64,000 nucleotides of DNA. It comes from Nocardioides sp. cx-173 (GTDB lineage: Bacteria > Actinomycetota > Actinomycetes > Propionibacteriales > Nocardioidaceae). A program made the translations under genes and the position numbers. Location of the stretch: the NCBI RefSeq assembly GCF_021117365.1, contig NZ_CP088262.1:1996001-2060000 (forward strand), in the 5' to 3' direction. The notes under the pieces are model-generated. The model saw only the letters and a program-made list of their open reading frames with translations, made no database searches and was not told the DNA's origin. Below, piece after piece: positions 31,234 to 39,405 of this stretch. Each line of letters opens with the position of its first letter. Position 1 is the first letter of the stretch.

Positions 31234-31281
31234 GTTCTTCATTTCGGGCGGCTTCCGGGCCCCGAACACACTGGAGGACAC

Positions 31282-31965
31282 ATCAGCACCGAGCTTCGTA
31301 TCAACGAGCGGATCCGGGTACCCGAGGTCCGCCTCGTCGGACCTAACGGCGAGACGGTCGGCATCGTGCCGACCGACCAGGCCCTCAAGCTGGCCCAGGA
31401 GGCCGACCTCGACCTCGTCGAGATCGCCCCCCAGGGCAAGCCGCCCGTGTGCAAGCTCATGGACTACGGGAAGTTCAAGTACGAGAACGCCCAGAAGGCC
31501 CGTGAGGCGCGCCGGAACCAGACGAACGTGATCATCAAGGAGATGAAGCTTCGTCCGAAGATCGACGCGCACGACTACGAGACCAAGAAGGGTCACGTGG
31601 TGCGGTTCCTGCGCGCCGGAGACAAGGTCAAGATCACGATCATGTTCCGTGGTCGCGAGCAGCACCGCCCCGAGCTGGGGTTCCGGCTGCTGCAGCGCCT
31701 CGCCGAGGACGTCTCGGACCTGGGCTTCGTGGAGTCCTCGCCCAAGCAGGACGGCCGCAACATGATCATGGTCCTCGGCCCGCACAAGAAGAAGGCCGAC
31801 GCGAAGGTCGACCTGCAGGCCGACAAGGAGACCAAGATGGCCGAGCGTGCCGCCGTCGTGGACGCCGAGAAGGCCGAGCGCGACGCCGCGCACGCGGCGG
31901 GACCGGTCGCGCAGAAGAAGGAGCGCGGTCGCTCCGAGAACCTCGATCCCGAGATCGAGGCCTGA
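31282..31965 (+). CDS. infC: Translation initiation factor IF-3, ATC start codon
   Basis: Prevents premature subunit joining and proofreads start codons and initiator tRNA. The conserved protein begins at [23 protein letters not shown] and continues with [39 protein letters not shown] and [22 protein letters not shown]. There is no ATG, GTG or usable TTG at the right place; GGAGG (31273-31277) stands 4 bases before ATC. A non-AUG start is a known feature of infC that allows IF-3 to repress itself. The 227 residues include the Lys/Arg-rich actinobacterial tail. Confidence 0.93.
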   Translation: MSTELRINERIRVPEVRLVGPNGETVGIVPTDQALKLAQEADLDLVEIAPQGKPPVCKLMDYGKFKYENAQKAREARRNQTNVIIKEMKLRPKIDAHDYETKKGHVVRFLRAGDKVKITIMFRGREQHRPELGFRLLQRLAEDVSDLGFVESSPKQDGRNMIMVLGPHKKKADAKVDLQADKETKMAERAAVVDAEKAERDAAHAAGPVAQKKERGRSENLDPEIEA

Positions 31966-32046
31966 GACCCGGGCCGGCGCCACGCCGGCCAGCAGCCGAT
32001 CGGGTCGCGCCCCGCGCGCGACCACGACCGAAAGAGAGAGACAGAG

Positions 32047-32241
32047 ATGCCGAAGAACAAGAGCCACTCCGGTGCCGGCAAGCGCTTCCGCGTGACCGGC
32101 TCGGGCAAGATCCTTCGCGAGAAGGCGGGCAAGCGCCACAACCTGGAGAAGAAGGCCTCCAAGGTCACGCGCCGCCTGACCGGCACGGTGGAGGTCGCCA
32201 AGGCCGACACCAAGCGCGCCAAGAAGATGCTCGGCATCTGA
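32047..32241 (+). CDS. rpmI: Ribosomal protein bL35
   Basis: A 64-residue basic protein of the large subunit: [21 protein letters not shown], then [18 protein letters not shown]. Second gene of the conserved infC-rpmI-rplT operon. A purine-rich AGAGAGAGACAGAG leads into the ATG. Confidence 0.98.
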   Translation: MPKNKSHSGAGKRFRVTGSGKILREKAGKRHNLEKKASKVTRRLTGTVEVAKADTKRAKKMLGI

Positions 32242-32308
32242 CCCTCGTCCACCCGTTCGTTGGTCGAGGACTCTCGATCTAGCAACTTCAGCACCAAGGA
32301 GTAACACC

Positions 32309-32701
32309 ATGGCACGCGTCAAGCGGGCAGTGAACGCCCAGAAGAAGCGCCGTACCACCCTCGAGCGCGCCGCCGGCTACCGCGGCCAGCGCTCGCGCCT
32401 GTACCGCAAGGCCAAGGAGCAGGTCACCCACTCCCTGGTCTACAGCTACAACGACCGCCGCAAGAACAAGGGCAACTTCCGCAAGCTGTGGATCCAGCGC
32501 ATCAACGCCGCCGCGCGTGCGCAGGGCATGACCTACAACCGCTTCATCCAGGGCCTGCACCTGGCCGGCATCGAGGTCGACCGCAAGATCCTCGCCGACC
32601 TGGCCGTCAACGACCCGGCCGCGTTCACCGCGATCCTCGAGGCCGCCCGCGCCGCCCTGCCCGAGGACGTCAACGCGCCCAAGGTCGAGGCGACTGTCTA
32701 A
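32309..32701 (+). CDS. rplT: Ribosomal protein bL20
   Basis: Early assembly protein of the large subunit, 130 residues, with the basic N-terminal extension [32 protein letters not shown] and the globular end [28 protein letters not shown] (32296-32301) with a 7-base spacer precedes the ATG. In other bacteria bL20 represses its own operon by binding the mRNA, which is relevant to the hairpin in the infC leader. Confidence 0.98.
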   Translation: MARVKRAVNAQKKRRTTLERAAGYRGQRSRLYRKAKEQVTHSLVYSYNDRRKNKGNFRKLWIQRINAAARAQGMTYNRFIQGLHLAGIEVDRKILADLAVNDPAAFTAILEAARAALPEDVNAPKVEATV

Positions 32702-32705
32702 CTCG

Positions 32706-33536
32706 ATGGTGGATGACGGCGCCACGCGCCGGTCCGGTCACCCACCCCTGGCCGCGGGCAACACCCGGGTCAAGGATGCGCGTCGGCTCAGCCGCCGCTC
32801 GGAGCGATCCGAGCGGCGGCTGTTCCTTGCCGACGGCCCGAACGCGGTGGAGGCGGCCCTCGAGGTCCCCGGCTGCGTCGTCGAGGTCTTCGCGACCCCG
32901 GACGCCACCGAGCGGTACGCCGCCCTGGCGGATGCCGCACCCGCCTGGACGCTCGTCGACGACCGGGCGATGGCGGCGCTCAGCGACAGCGTGACGCCGG
33001 CCGGCGTCGTCGGCGTGTGCCGATTCCTGGACCGGCCGCTGACCCACCTGCTGGACCCGGCGCCGGCACTCGTGGCGATCTGCGCGGACGTGCGCGACCC
33101 CGGCAACGCCGGCACCGTGATCCGCTCGGCCGACGCGGCGGGAGCGGGGGCGGTCGTGCTCGCCGGCAGCTCGGTCGACGTCTACAACCCCAAGACCGTG
33201 CGCGCCAGCGTGGGCAGCGTCTTCCACCTGCCGGTGGCCGTCGTCGACGACGCCGAGCAGGCCGTCCGGGCCGCGCAGGCCGCTGGCTTGGTCGTGCTGG
33301 CCGCCGACGGCGGCGGAGACGTCGGCCTGTTCGACGCCGGCGACCTGCTGTCGCGCCCCACCGCGTGGCTGTTCGGCAACGAGGCGTGGGGTCTTCCGGC
33401 CGAGCTCGCCGCCCTTGCCGACCATCGGGTCGCGATCCCGATCCACGGCCGCGCCGAGAGCCTCAACCTCTCCACCGCGGCCGCGCTGTGCCTCTACGCG
33501 TCCGCGACCGCGCAGCGACGCTCCGCACCCTCGTAG
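32706..33536 (+). CDS. TrmH/SpoU-family RNA 2'-O-methyltransferase
   Basis: A 276-residue SPOUT enzyme that methylates ribose in rRNA or tRNA with SAM. An N-terminal L7Ae-like RNA-binding region (about 15-110, RVKDARRLSRRSERSERRLFLADG) precedes the knotted catalytic domain with DPGNAGTVIRSADAAG, NEAWGL and IPIHGRAESLNLSTAAALCLY. The exact target nucleotide cannot be told. It starts 4 bases after rplT. From memory, the same gene follows rplT in Streptomyces. Confidence 0.9.
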   Translation: MVDDGATRRSGHPPLAAGNTRVKDARRLSRRSERSERRLFLADGPNAVEAALEVPGCVVEVFATPDATERYAALADAAPAWTLVDDRAMAALSDSVTPAGVVGVCRFLDRPLTHLLDPAPALVAICADVRDPGNAGTVIRSADAAGAGAVVLAGSSVDVYNPKTVRASVGSVFHLPVAVVDDAEQAVRAAQAAGLVVLAADGGGDVGLFDAGDLLSRPTAWLFGNEAWGLPAELAALADHRVAIPIHGRAESLNLSTAAALCLYASATAQRRSAPS

Positions 33537-33539
33537 GGT
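33534..33539 (+). promoter_or_regulatory. Leaderless -10 box for the histidine kinase
   Basis: TAGGGT, 6 bases, ATG. The TAG is also the stop codon of the methyltransferase gene. Confidence 0.45.
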
Positions 33540-33545
33540 GCACGC

Positions 33546-34601
33546 ATGACCGACGGCACCGCGAGCGCGCAGGCACTGGCCGACGCGCTGCCGGACGGTG
33601 TCGTCCTCGCCGACGGCGGCGGCACCGTCGTCCTGGTCAGCCGGCTGGCGGCCCGGATGCTGGGCGGCTCGGTCGCGGAGCTGGTGGGCCGCTCCCTGGC
33701 CGACGTGCTGGCCCTGCAGGACCGCGACGGCACGAGCTGGCACGCCGCCAACACGCCGTACGGCGGTCTGGTCACCCGCACAGCCGTCCCCGAGCAGTCG
33801 TGGCTGCTGCCCGACGGGACCGAGGTGCTCGTGGCCGCGCGCATCGAGCGGCCGTCGCTGCGTGAGCCGGTCTCCCAGGTGGCGGTGACGATCCGCTCGG
33901 GGCGCGGGCGCGCGCGCCTGGACCGCGAGCGCTCCGATCTGGTCGCGACCGTCGCGCACGAGCTCCGCTCGCCGCTGACCGGGGTGAAGGGGTTCGTCCA
34001 GGCGCTGCTCAACCGCTGGGACCGGCTCAACGACGAGCAGAAGAAGCTGATGCTCACCACGGTCCATGCCGACTCCGACCGGCTCAGCCGGCTGATTGCC
34101 GAGCTCCTCGACGTCGCCCGCATCGACACCGGCCGCCTCCAGCTGCACCCGCGGCCCTCCGATGCGGCCGTGCTGGTGCGGCGGATCGCGGACTCCGTCG
34201 GCGCCGGCACGTCGCGTGAGATCAATCTGGACATCGTGGGCGACCTGCCGCAGGTCAACGTCGACCCGGACAAGTTCACCCAGGTGGTGACGAACCTGAT
34301 CGAGAACGCCGTGCGCCACGGGGAGGGTCGCGTCTGCGTGCGCCTGAGTGCCCTGCCGCAGTCCGCGGAGGCGCCCGGGGTGGAGCTGACCGTGGACGAC
34401 GAGGGGGACGGCATCCCCGTGGAGCTCCGGCGCCGGGTGTTCACCAAGTTCTGGCGCGGGGGAGTCAGCGGAGGCTCGGGCCTGGGCCTGTACCTCGTCA
34501 ACGGGCTGGTCCGTGCCCACGGCGGCACCGTGGTGATCACCGACGCCCCCGGGGGGGGTGCCCGGGTCGTGCTCACCTGGCCGTCGGGCAGCATGCTCTG
34601 A
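33546..34601 (+). CDS. Orphan PAS-containing sensor histidine kinase
   Basis: A 351-residue kinase without membrane segments. It has an N-terminal PAS-like domain (about 8-115), the dimerisation/phosphoacceptor helix with H-box VAHELRSPLTGVKGF (His near residue 140), and an ATPase domain with N-box NLIENAVRHGEG, G1 DEGDGIP and G2 GSGLGLYLV. No response regulator gene is adjacent. The lack of membrane anchors suggests it senses a cytoplasmic signal. Confidence 0.92.
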   Translation: MTDGTASAQALADALPDGVVLADGGGTVVLVSRLAARMLGGSVAELVGRSLADVLALQDRDGTSWHAANTPYGGLVTRTAVPEQSWLLPDGTEVLVAARIERPSLREPVSQVAVTIRSGRGRARLDRERSDLVATVAHELRSPLTGVKGFVQALLNRWDRLNDEQKKLMLTTVHADSDRLSRLIAELLDVARIDTGRLQLHPRPSDAAVLVRRIADSVGAGTSREINLDIVGDLPQVNVDPDKFTQVVTNLIENAVRHGEGRVCVRLSALPQSAEAPGVELTVDDEGDGIPVELRRRVFTKFWRGGVSGGSGLGLYLVNGLVRAHGGTVVITDAPGGGARVVLTWPSGSML

Positions 34602-34632
34602 CGGGGAGCTGGGCGACGGGGAGCGGGAGCGC

Positions 34633-35445
34633 TCAGCCGGTGCGCACGTAGCCGTCGCCGGCCGGGCGGTAGGGAGCGATCACCAGGTCGGCGCCCGACT
34701 CGCCGATCATGGTGCGGGCCTCCTCGGACAGACCCTCGTCACTGACCACCACATCGGCCTGGTCCAGAGGCACGATCGTGCTGATGCCGACGATGCCCCA
34801 CTTGGTGTGGTCGGCGAGCACGACCACGCGCTGGCCGGCGGCGACCAGGGCCTGGTCGGTGTCCGCCTCATGCAGGTTCGGGGTGGTGAACCCGGCCCGG
34901 GCGTTCATGCCGTGCACCCCGAGGAAGACCAGGTCGAGGTGGAGCAGGCGCAGCGACGAGACCGCCACCGGCCCCACCAGCGCATCCGAGGGGGTGCGGA
35001 CGCCGCCGGTCAGGACGACGTTGGGTGCGGCTGCTCCGGCGCCGTGGAGGACGTCGGCGATCCGCATGGAGTTGGTGACCACCGTCAGCCCCGGCACATC
35101 GCGGAGGTGGTGGGCCAGCGTCCAGGTGGTCGTTCCGGCGCTGAGGCCGATGGCGGAGCCGGGCCGCACCAGGGCGGCGGCCGCGGCGGCGATGGCCTCC
35201 TTCTCGGCGGTCTGCTGGGCGGCCTTGGCCTCGAAGCCGGGCTCGTCGGTGCTCGCCCTGCCCCCACCGGTGACCGTGGCGCCGCCGTGCACCTTCGCCA
35301 GCCCCCCTTGGGCGGCCAGGGTGTCGAGGTCGCGCCGGATGGTCATGTCGGAGACGTTCAGCAGCCGCGCCAGCTCGCTGACCCGGACGGCACCACGGTG
35401 CTCGACCTCTCGCTGGATCCGGGCCTGCCGCTCGGCTGCGAGCAT
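34633..35445 (-). CDS. DeoR/GlpR-family sugar-responsive repressor
   Basis: A 270-residue regulator. The N-terminal winged helix has RQARIQREVEHRGAVRVSELARLLNVSDMTIRRDLDTL and the family-typical KVHGGA; the C-terminal isomerase-like sensor domain has GLSAGTTTWTLA, TNSMRIADVL and GVHGMNARAGFTTPN, and would bind a phosphorylated sugar. AGGAG precedes the ATG by 6 bases. It is divergent from the GH2 gene, and CCTGTGAG half-sites lie in the intergenic region. Confidence 0.92.
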   Translation of the reverse strand: MLAAERQARIQREVEHRGAVRVSELARLLNVSDMTIRRDLDTLAAQGGLAKVHGGATVTGGGRASTDEPGFEAKAAQQTAEKEAIAAAAAALVRPGSAIGLSAGTTTWTLAHHLRDVPGLTVVTNSMRIADVLHGAGAAAPNVVLTGGVRTPSDALVGPVAVSSLRLLHLDLVFLGVHGMNARAGFTTPNLHEADTDQALVAAGQRVVVLADHTKWGIVGISTIVPLDQADVVVSDEGLSEEARTMIGESGADLVIAPYRPAGDGYVRTG

Positions 35446-35518
35446 GTGCGACTCCTGAGGCTGGGGGGCCGTCGGGTGGCCGGCGGCGGACGGCGCTCAT
35501 CGTAGGGCGTGGCGAGCG

Positions 35519-35526
35519 CCTGTGAG
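35519..35526 (+). promoter_or_regulatory. Operator half-site CCTGTGAG
   Basis: Identical to the left arm of the palindromic operator at 35572-35591. It lies just upstream of a reverse-strand TACGAT (35499-35504) that could be the -10 box of the deoR-type gene, so it may serve autoregulation. Confidence 0.4.
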
Positions 35527-35552
35527 GACGTGTGCGAATTTGGGCGAGCGTG

Positions 35553-35581
35553 TTGACATCTCCCATTCTGACCTGTGAGAT
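35553..35581 (+). promoter_or_regulatory. Promoter of the GH2 gene
   Basis: TTGACA (35553-35558), 17 bases, TGAGAT (35576-35581). The -10 box lies inside the palindromic operator. The mRNA leader would be about 90 bases and carries GGAGG 6 bases before the ATG. Confidence 0.6.
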
Positions 35582-35591
35582 GACTCACAGG
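35572..35591. promoter_or_regulatory. Palindromic operator over the GH2 promoter
   Basis: CCTGTGAG (35572-35579), ATGA, CTCACAGG (35584-35591): perfect 8-base arms covering the -10 box and start site. It is probably bound by the divergently encoded DeoR-family regulator. Confidence 0.55.
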
Positions 35592-35678
35592 CAACGGCGA
35601 CGGGTGCGCGACCCAGCGAGAGCCGGCCGAGCCTGCGGCGGGGAGTCCGCCGACGCCGTTCACTCTCGGAGGCGCCCC

Positions 35679-38216
35679 ATGTCGTTGCGTTCCTCGCTCT
35701 CGGGTCGGATCGGGCGGCGCCGCGGCGCCCTGGTCTTGGTGGCCGCACTGGCCCTCGGCCCCGCCGTCGTCGCGCAGGCCGGGGAGCCCGCCTCGGGCGC
35801 CCAGCAGGAGGGCCGGTGGACGCCGGGGACCCCTCGGCTCACCACCCCATGGACATCGCGGGTCTCACCGCGCAACGCCCTGCCGGAGTACCCGCGCCCT
35901 CAGATGCGCCGCTCCGAGTGGCGCAACCTCAACGGGCTCTGGCAGTTCTCGGGGGCGGTGGCCGGCGAGCGGCCGCCGCTGGGCCAACGGCTGCGCGAGC
36001 AGGTGCTGGTTCCCTACCCGATCGAGTCGGCGCTCTCGGGGGTGCAGCGCCACGAGGACTACATGTGGTACCGCCGCCTGGTCCGGGTGCCCCAGAGCTG
36101 GCGGGTCGGCGAGCCGGGCCGCCGTCTCCAGCTGCACTTCGGCGCCGTGGACTACCGGGCGCGGGTCTTCGTCAACGGGGTCCGGGTGGCGACCCACCAA
36201 GGCGGATACGGCGCCTTCAGCGCGGACGTCACCCGCGCCCTGCGCCCGCGCGGACAGCAGGAGATCATCGTCGGCGTCGAGGACCGCACCGACGCGACCT
36301 GGCAGCCGGTCGGCAAGCAGCGGCGGGTCCCGGACCGCGGGATCTTCTACGAAGGTGCCTCCGGTATCTGGCAGACGGTGTGGATGGAGCCGGTCGCGGC
36401 GCGCCGCATCGCGCACCTCGACATGGTCCCGGACCTCGACACCAGCTCGCTGCGCCTGCATGCCGACGTGTCCGGGTCACCCCCGGGGCTCCAGGTCGAG
36501 GCGACGGTGCTCAACGGCGACAGGGTCGTCAGTCGCACGCGTGGACCGGCCAGCCGGCGGCTGCGACTCCCGGTCCCGCGCGCTCGGCTGTGGAGCCCCG
36601 ACGACCCGCACCTCTACCGCCTCACGGTGCGGCTCAAGGACGGCCGGCGCACGCTCGACCGGGTCGGCTCCTACTTCGGGATGCGCGAGATCGCCACGGC
36701 CCGGGGCGCCGACGGGAGGCGCCGGATCACGCTGAACGGCAAGCCGCTGTTCCTGCTCTCCACCCTCGACCAGGGCTACTGGCCCGACGGCATCTACACC
36801 GCTCCGACCGACCAGGCGCTGCGCTTCGACCTGGTGGAGCACAAGCGCCTCGGGTTCAATACGGTGCGCAAGCACATCAAGACCGAGCCCGACCGCTGGT
36901 ACTACCACGCCGACCGGCTGGGGCTGCTGGTCTGGCAGGACATGCCCGCCATGCGCACGGGCAGCCATCAGGTCCCGCCTCAAGCGCAGGCGCAGTTCGA
37001 GCGCGAGCTGCACGAGATGGTCGACGAGAAGTCCAGCTGGACCTCGATCATCGGGTGGGTGCCCTTCAACGAGGGCTGGGGCGAGTGGGATCGCGAGGCC
37101 ACCGGCCGGATCGCCCGCAGCGTCAAGGCCCAGGACCCCAGCCGGCTGGTCAACGCCCACAGCGGCGTCAACTGCTGCGACTCCCTCGGTGACTCCGGTC
37201 GAGGCGACGTCCTCGACTGGCACCAGTACGTCGGCCCCGCGCAGCCGGTCCCGGACGCGCGGCGGGTCTCGATCGACGGTGAGCACGGAGGCTTCGGGCT
37301 CGAGGTGCCGGACCACATGTGGTTCGAGGACGGTCACGCCTACGAGATGACCCCGGACTCCGCGACCCTGACTCGGCGCTACGTCGAGAACCAGCGCCAG
37401 GTGCTCGCGAGCGCCCGGGAGTGCGGCATCAGCGGCTCGGTCTACACCCAGCTGACCGACGTGGAGCACGAGGTCAACGGCTTCCTGACCTACGACCGGC
37501 GGGTGCGCAAGATGGACTACGCGCAGGTGCGCGCGGTCAACGAGTCGATCATCGCCGGCGCGGACGGGACCGGCACCGGCGGGCCGCCCCCGGACCCGGG
37601 GACGCCGGGCACCCAGGGAGCCCATGCCTACCCCTTCGACGAGGGGAGCGGGACGACCGCGACCGACAGCGTCGGCGACGCCGACGCGACGCTGACCGGG
37701 GTCACCTGGACGCCCGGGGTGAGCGGCAGCGCCGCCTCCTTCGAGGGCGGCGGGGAGGCCGACACCGGCGCCGCGCTGCTCGACACGGCCGGCAGCTACA
37801 GCGTCTCCGCCTACGCCCGCCTCGACGAGGCCGGCGGCGCCTTCCAGACCGTCGTCAGCCAGGACTCCGAGTCGAGCAGCGCCTTCTTCCTCCAGTACTC
37901 CGGGCAGGACCAGCGGTGGGCGTTCAGCTTCGTCGGGCTGCGGGCCCTGTCCCCGGCCCGGCCCGAGGTGGGCCGCTGGTACCACCTCACCGGGGTGCGC
38001 GACGCGACCGCCGGGACGATCCACCTCTACCTGGACGGGCAGCTCGTGGCCACCCGCAGCGCCTGCACCGCCGCGGGATCCAGCGGTCACACGGTCATCG
38101 GACGCGGGCAGTTCGGGGGCAACAAAGTGGACTACCTGCGTGGCGACGTCGACGACGTCCGGCTCTTCGACCGGGCCCTCACGGCAGCGGAGGTGGCCTC
38201 CCTCAGCCGCCGGTGA
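35679..38216 (+). CDS. Secreted GH2-family glycoside hydrolase with C-terminal LamG-like domain
   Basis: An 845-residue exported enzyme with a twin-Arg-like/basic N-terminus and signal peptide ending near VVAQAGEP. The GH2 sugar-binding (about 70-220), immunoglobulin-like (225-325) and TIM-barrel (330-620) domains follow. The acid/base Glu is in GWVPFNEGWGEWD and the likely nucleophile Glu in SIDGEHGGFG. A Gly/Pro linker leads to a concanavalin/LamG-like domain (about 655-845) that probably binds carbohydrate. The substrate is uncertain (beta-galactoside, beta-mannoside or glucuronide). ATG with GGAGG 6 bases upstream. Confidence 0.92.
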   Translation: MSLRSSLSGRIGRRRGALVLVAALALGPAVVAQAGEPASGAQQEGRWTPGTPRLTTPWTSRVSPRNALPEYPRPQMRRSEWRNLNGLWQFSGAVAGERPPLGQRLREQVLVPYPIESALSGVQRHEDYMWYRRLVRVPQSWRVGEPGRRLQLHFGAVDYRARVFVNGVRVATHQGGYGAFSADVTRALRPRGQQEIIVGVEDRTDATWQPVGKQRRVPDRGIFYEGASGIWQTVWMEPVAARRIAHLDMVPDLDTSSLRLHADVSGSPPGLQVEATVLNGDRVVSRTRGPASRRLRLPVPRARLWSPDDPHLYRLTVRLKDGRRTLDRVGSYFGMREIATARGADGRRRITLNGKPLFLLSTLDQGYWPDGIYTAPTDQALRFDLVEHKRLGFNTVRKHIKTEPDRWYYHADRLGLLVWQDMPAMRTGSHQVPPQAQAQFERELHEMVDEKSSWTSIIGWVPFNEGWGEWDREATGRIARSVKAQDPSRLVNAHSGVNCCDSLGDSGRGDVLDWHQYVGPAQPVPDARRVSIDGEHGGFGLEVPDHMWFEDGHAYEMTPDSATLTRRYVENQRQVLASARECGISGSVYTQLTDVEHEVNGFLTYDRRVRKMDYAQVRAVNESIIAGADGTGTGGPPPDPGTPGTQGAHAYPFDEGSGTTATDSVGDADATLTGVTWTPGVSGSAASFEGGGEADTGAALLDTAGSYSVSAYARLDEAGGAFQTVVSQDSESSSAFFLQYSGQDQRWAFSFVGLRALSPARPEVGRWYHLTGVRDATAGTIHLYLDGQLVATRSACTAAGSSGHTVIGRGQFGGNKVDYLRGDVDDVRLFDRALTAAEVASLSRR

Positions 38217-38262
38217 GAGGACCCTTGTGGGTGATTGCGCAGATCTGTTCGATCCTGTTTTG

Positions 38263-38293
38263 TTGACAACCTCGGTGTGACGGCTGTCTCACC
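38263..38293 (+). promoter_or_regulatory. Possible promoter/operator before the ABC importer
   Basis: TTGACA (38263-38268), and an imperfect inverted repeat GGTGTGA (38274-38280) with TCTCACC (38287-38293) where the -10 box should be. It resembles the operator upstream of the GH2 gene but has wider spacing, so a shared regulator is only a possibility. Confidence 0.3.
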
Positions 38294-38320
38294 CTCGACA
38301 TCCTTCGCAAGGAGCACTTC

Positions 38321-39397
38321 ATGACGAGCACCACCGTGACGGGCTGGAAGCTGGTGACCGCCGCGGCGGCCGCTGCCCTGGCCCTGGCAGGCTGCACCAA
38401 CTCCGGCGACGAGGATGCGAGCGACCGCCCCGCCGGCGACGACGAGCAGGTCGTGAAGGAGAGCGAGTCCGGCGGGCCGGGGTGCACTCTCGAGAAGTAC
38501 GGCGCCAAGAAGCTCGACCTGAAGAACGCCGTGGTGGGCTTCTCGCAGTCCGAGCCCGACACCGCGGCGTTCCGGGCGGCCGAGACCGCCTCGATCCGCG
38601 AGGCCGCCGAGCAGGCCGGCGTCAAGAAGCTGATCGTCACCAACGCCAACGCCGAGCTGCCCAAGCAGATCGCCGACGTCCAGGACATGCTCAACCAGGG
38701 CGTGCAGATGCTGATCGTGGCTCCGGTCAACTCCGACGGCCTGGACCCGGCCCTCGACGCGGCCAAGCAGAAGGGCGTGCCCGTCCTCACCATCGACCGC
38801 AAGGTCACCAACCAGCCCTGCTCGGACTACGTCGCGTTCCTCGGCTCGGACTTCTACGACCAGGGCCAGCGGGCGGCCGACGCCCTGGCCGACGCCACCG
38901 GCGGCGAGGGCACGGTCGCGATCCTGCTGGGCTCCTCGGGCAACAACGTCACCGACGAGCGCAACGCCGGCTTCAAGGACCGGGTCGCGGAGGAGTACCC
39001 CGACCTCGACATCGCGGAGGAGCAGACCGCGAACTTCGCCCGCGACGAGGGCCAGTCGGTGACCGAGCAGCTGCTGCAGTCCAACCCCGACATCACCGCG
39101 ATCTACGCCCACAACGACGAGATGGCGCTCGGTGCGGTCACCGCCGTCGCCGCGGCCGGCAAGGACGCCGGCGAGGACATCAAGATCGTCTCGATCGACG
39201 GGACCCGCAACGCCGTGCAGGCCATCGTCGACGGCGACATCAACGCCGTGATCGAGTCCAACCCGCGCTTCGGCCCCCTGGCCTTCGAGACCATGACGAA
39301 GTTCTACGCCGGCGAGGAGATCCCCGAGGACGTCATCATCGAGGACGACGAGTACAACTCCGACAACGCCGAGCAGGACCTCGGGAAGGCGTTCTGA
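38321..39397 (+). CDS. Sugar ABC transporter substrate-binding lipoprotein (YtfQ-like)
   Basis: A 358-residue ribose/galactofuranose-type binding protein. The signal sequence ends in the lipobox LALAGC with Cys25 lipidated. The periplasmic-binding fold starts near residue 65 (NAVVGFSQSEPDTAAFRAAE) and includes DMLNQGVQMLIVAPVNSDGL, VPVLTIDRKV, LGSDFYDQGQRAADAL, IYAHNDEMALGAV and VSIDGTRNAVQAI. It resembles YtfQ, which binds galactofuranose, but the ligand here is not proven. AAGGAG precedes the ATG; the ATPase gene follows after 8 bases. Confidence 0.92.
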   Translation: MTSTTVTGWKLVTAAAAAALALAGCTNSGDEDASDRPAGDDEQVVKESESGGPGCTLEKYGAKKLDLKNAVVGFSQSEPDTAAFRAAETASIREAAEQAGVKKLIVTNANAELPKQIADVQDMLNQGVQMLIVAPVNSDGLDPALDAAKQKGVPVLTIDRKVTNQPCSDYVAFLGSDFYDQGQRAADALADATGGEGTVAILLGSSGNNVTDERNAGFKDRVAEEYPDLDIAEEQTANFARDEGQSVTEQLLQSNPDITAIYAHNDEMALGAVTAVAAAGKDAGEDIKIVSIDGTRNAVQAIVDGDINAVIESNPRFGPLAFETMTKFYAGEEIPEDVIIEDDEYNSDNAEQDLGKAF

Positions 39398-39405
39398 GGC
39401 CTGGC

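Larger units (their letters stand above)
30970..31281 (+). other. Long leader region of the infC operon
   Basis: These 312 bases contain no gene. They hold a plausible promoter (30980-31010), a small stem-loop with GTCCGG (31028-31033) and CCGGAC (31038-31043), and a strong hairpin at 31207-31233 followed by a T-rich stretch. The leader would be about 265 bases long. Confidence 0.6.

Noticed and set aside
31216..31281. TTG start for infC 22 codons upstream
   Set aside because: It lies within the leader hairpin, has no ribosome binding site and adds residues absent from IF-3 proteins.
34600..34624. Direct repeat GACGGGGAGC twice between the convergent kinase and deoR-like genes
   Set aside because: Only two short copies in a 31-base gap; no hairpin or known function, probably local duplication.
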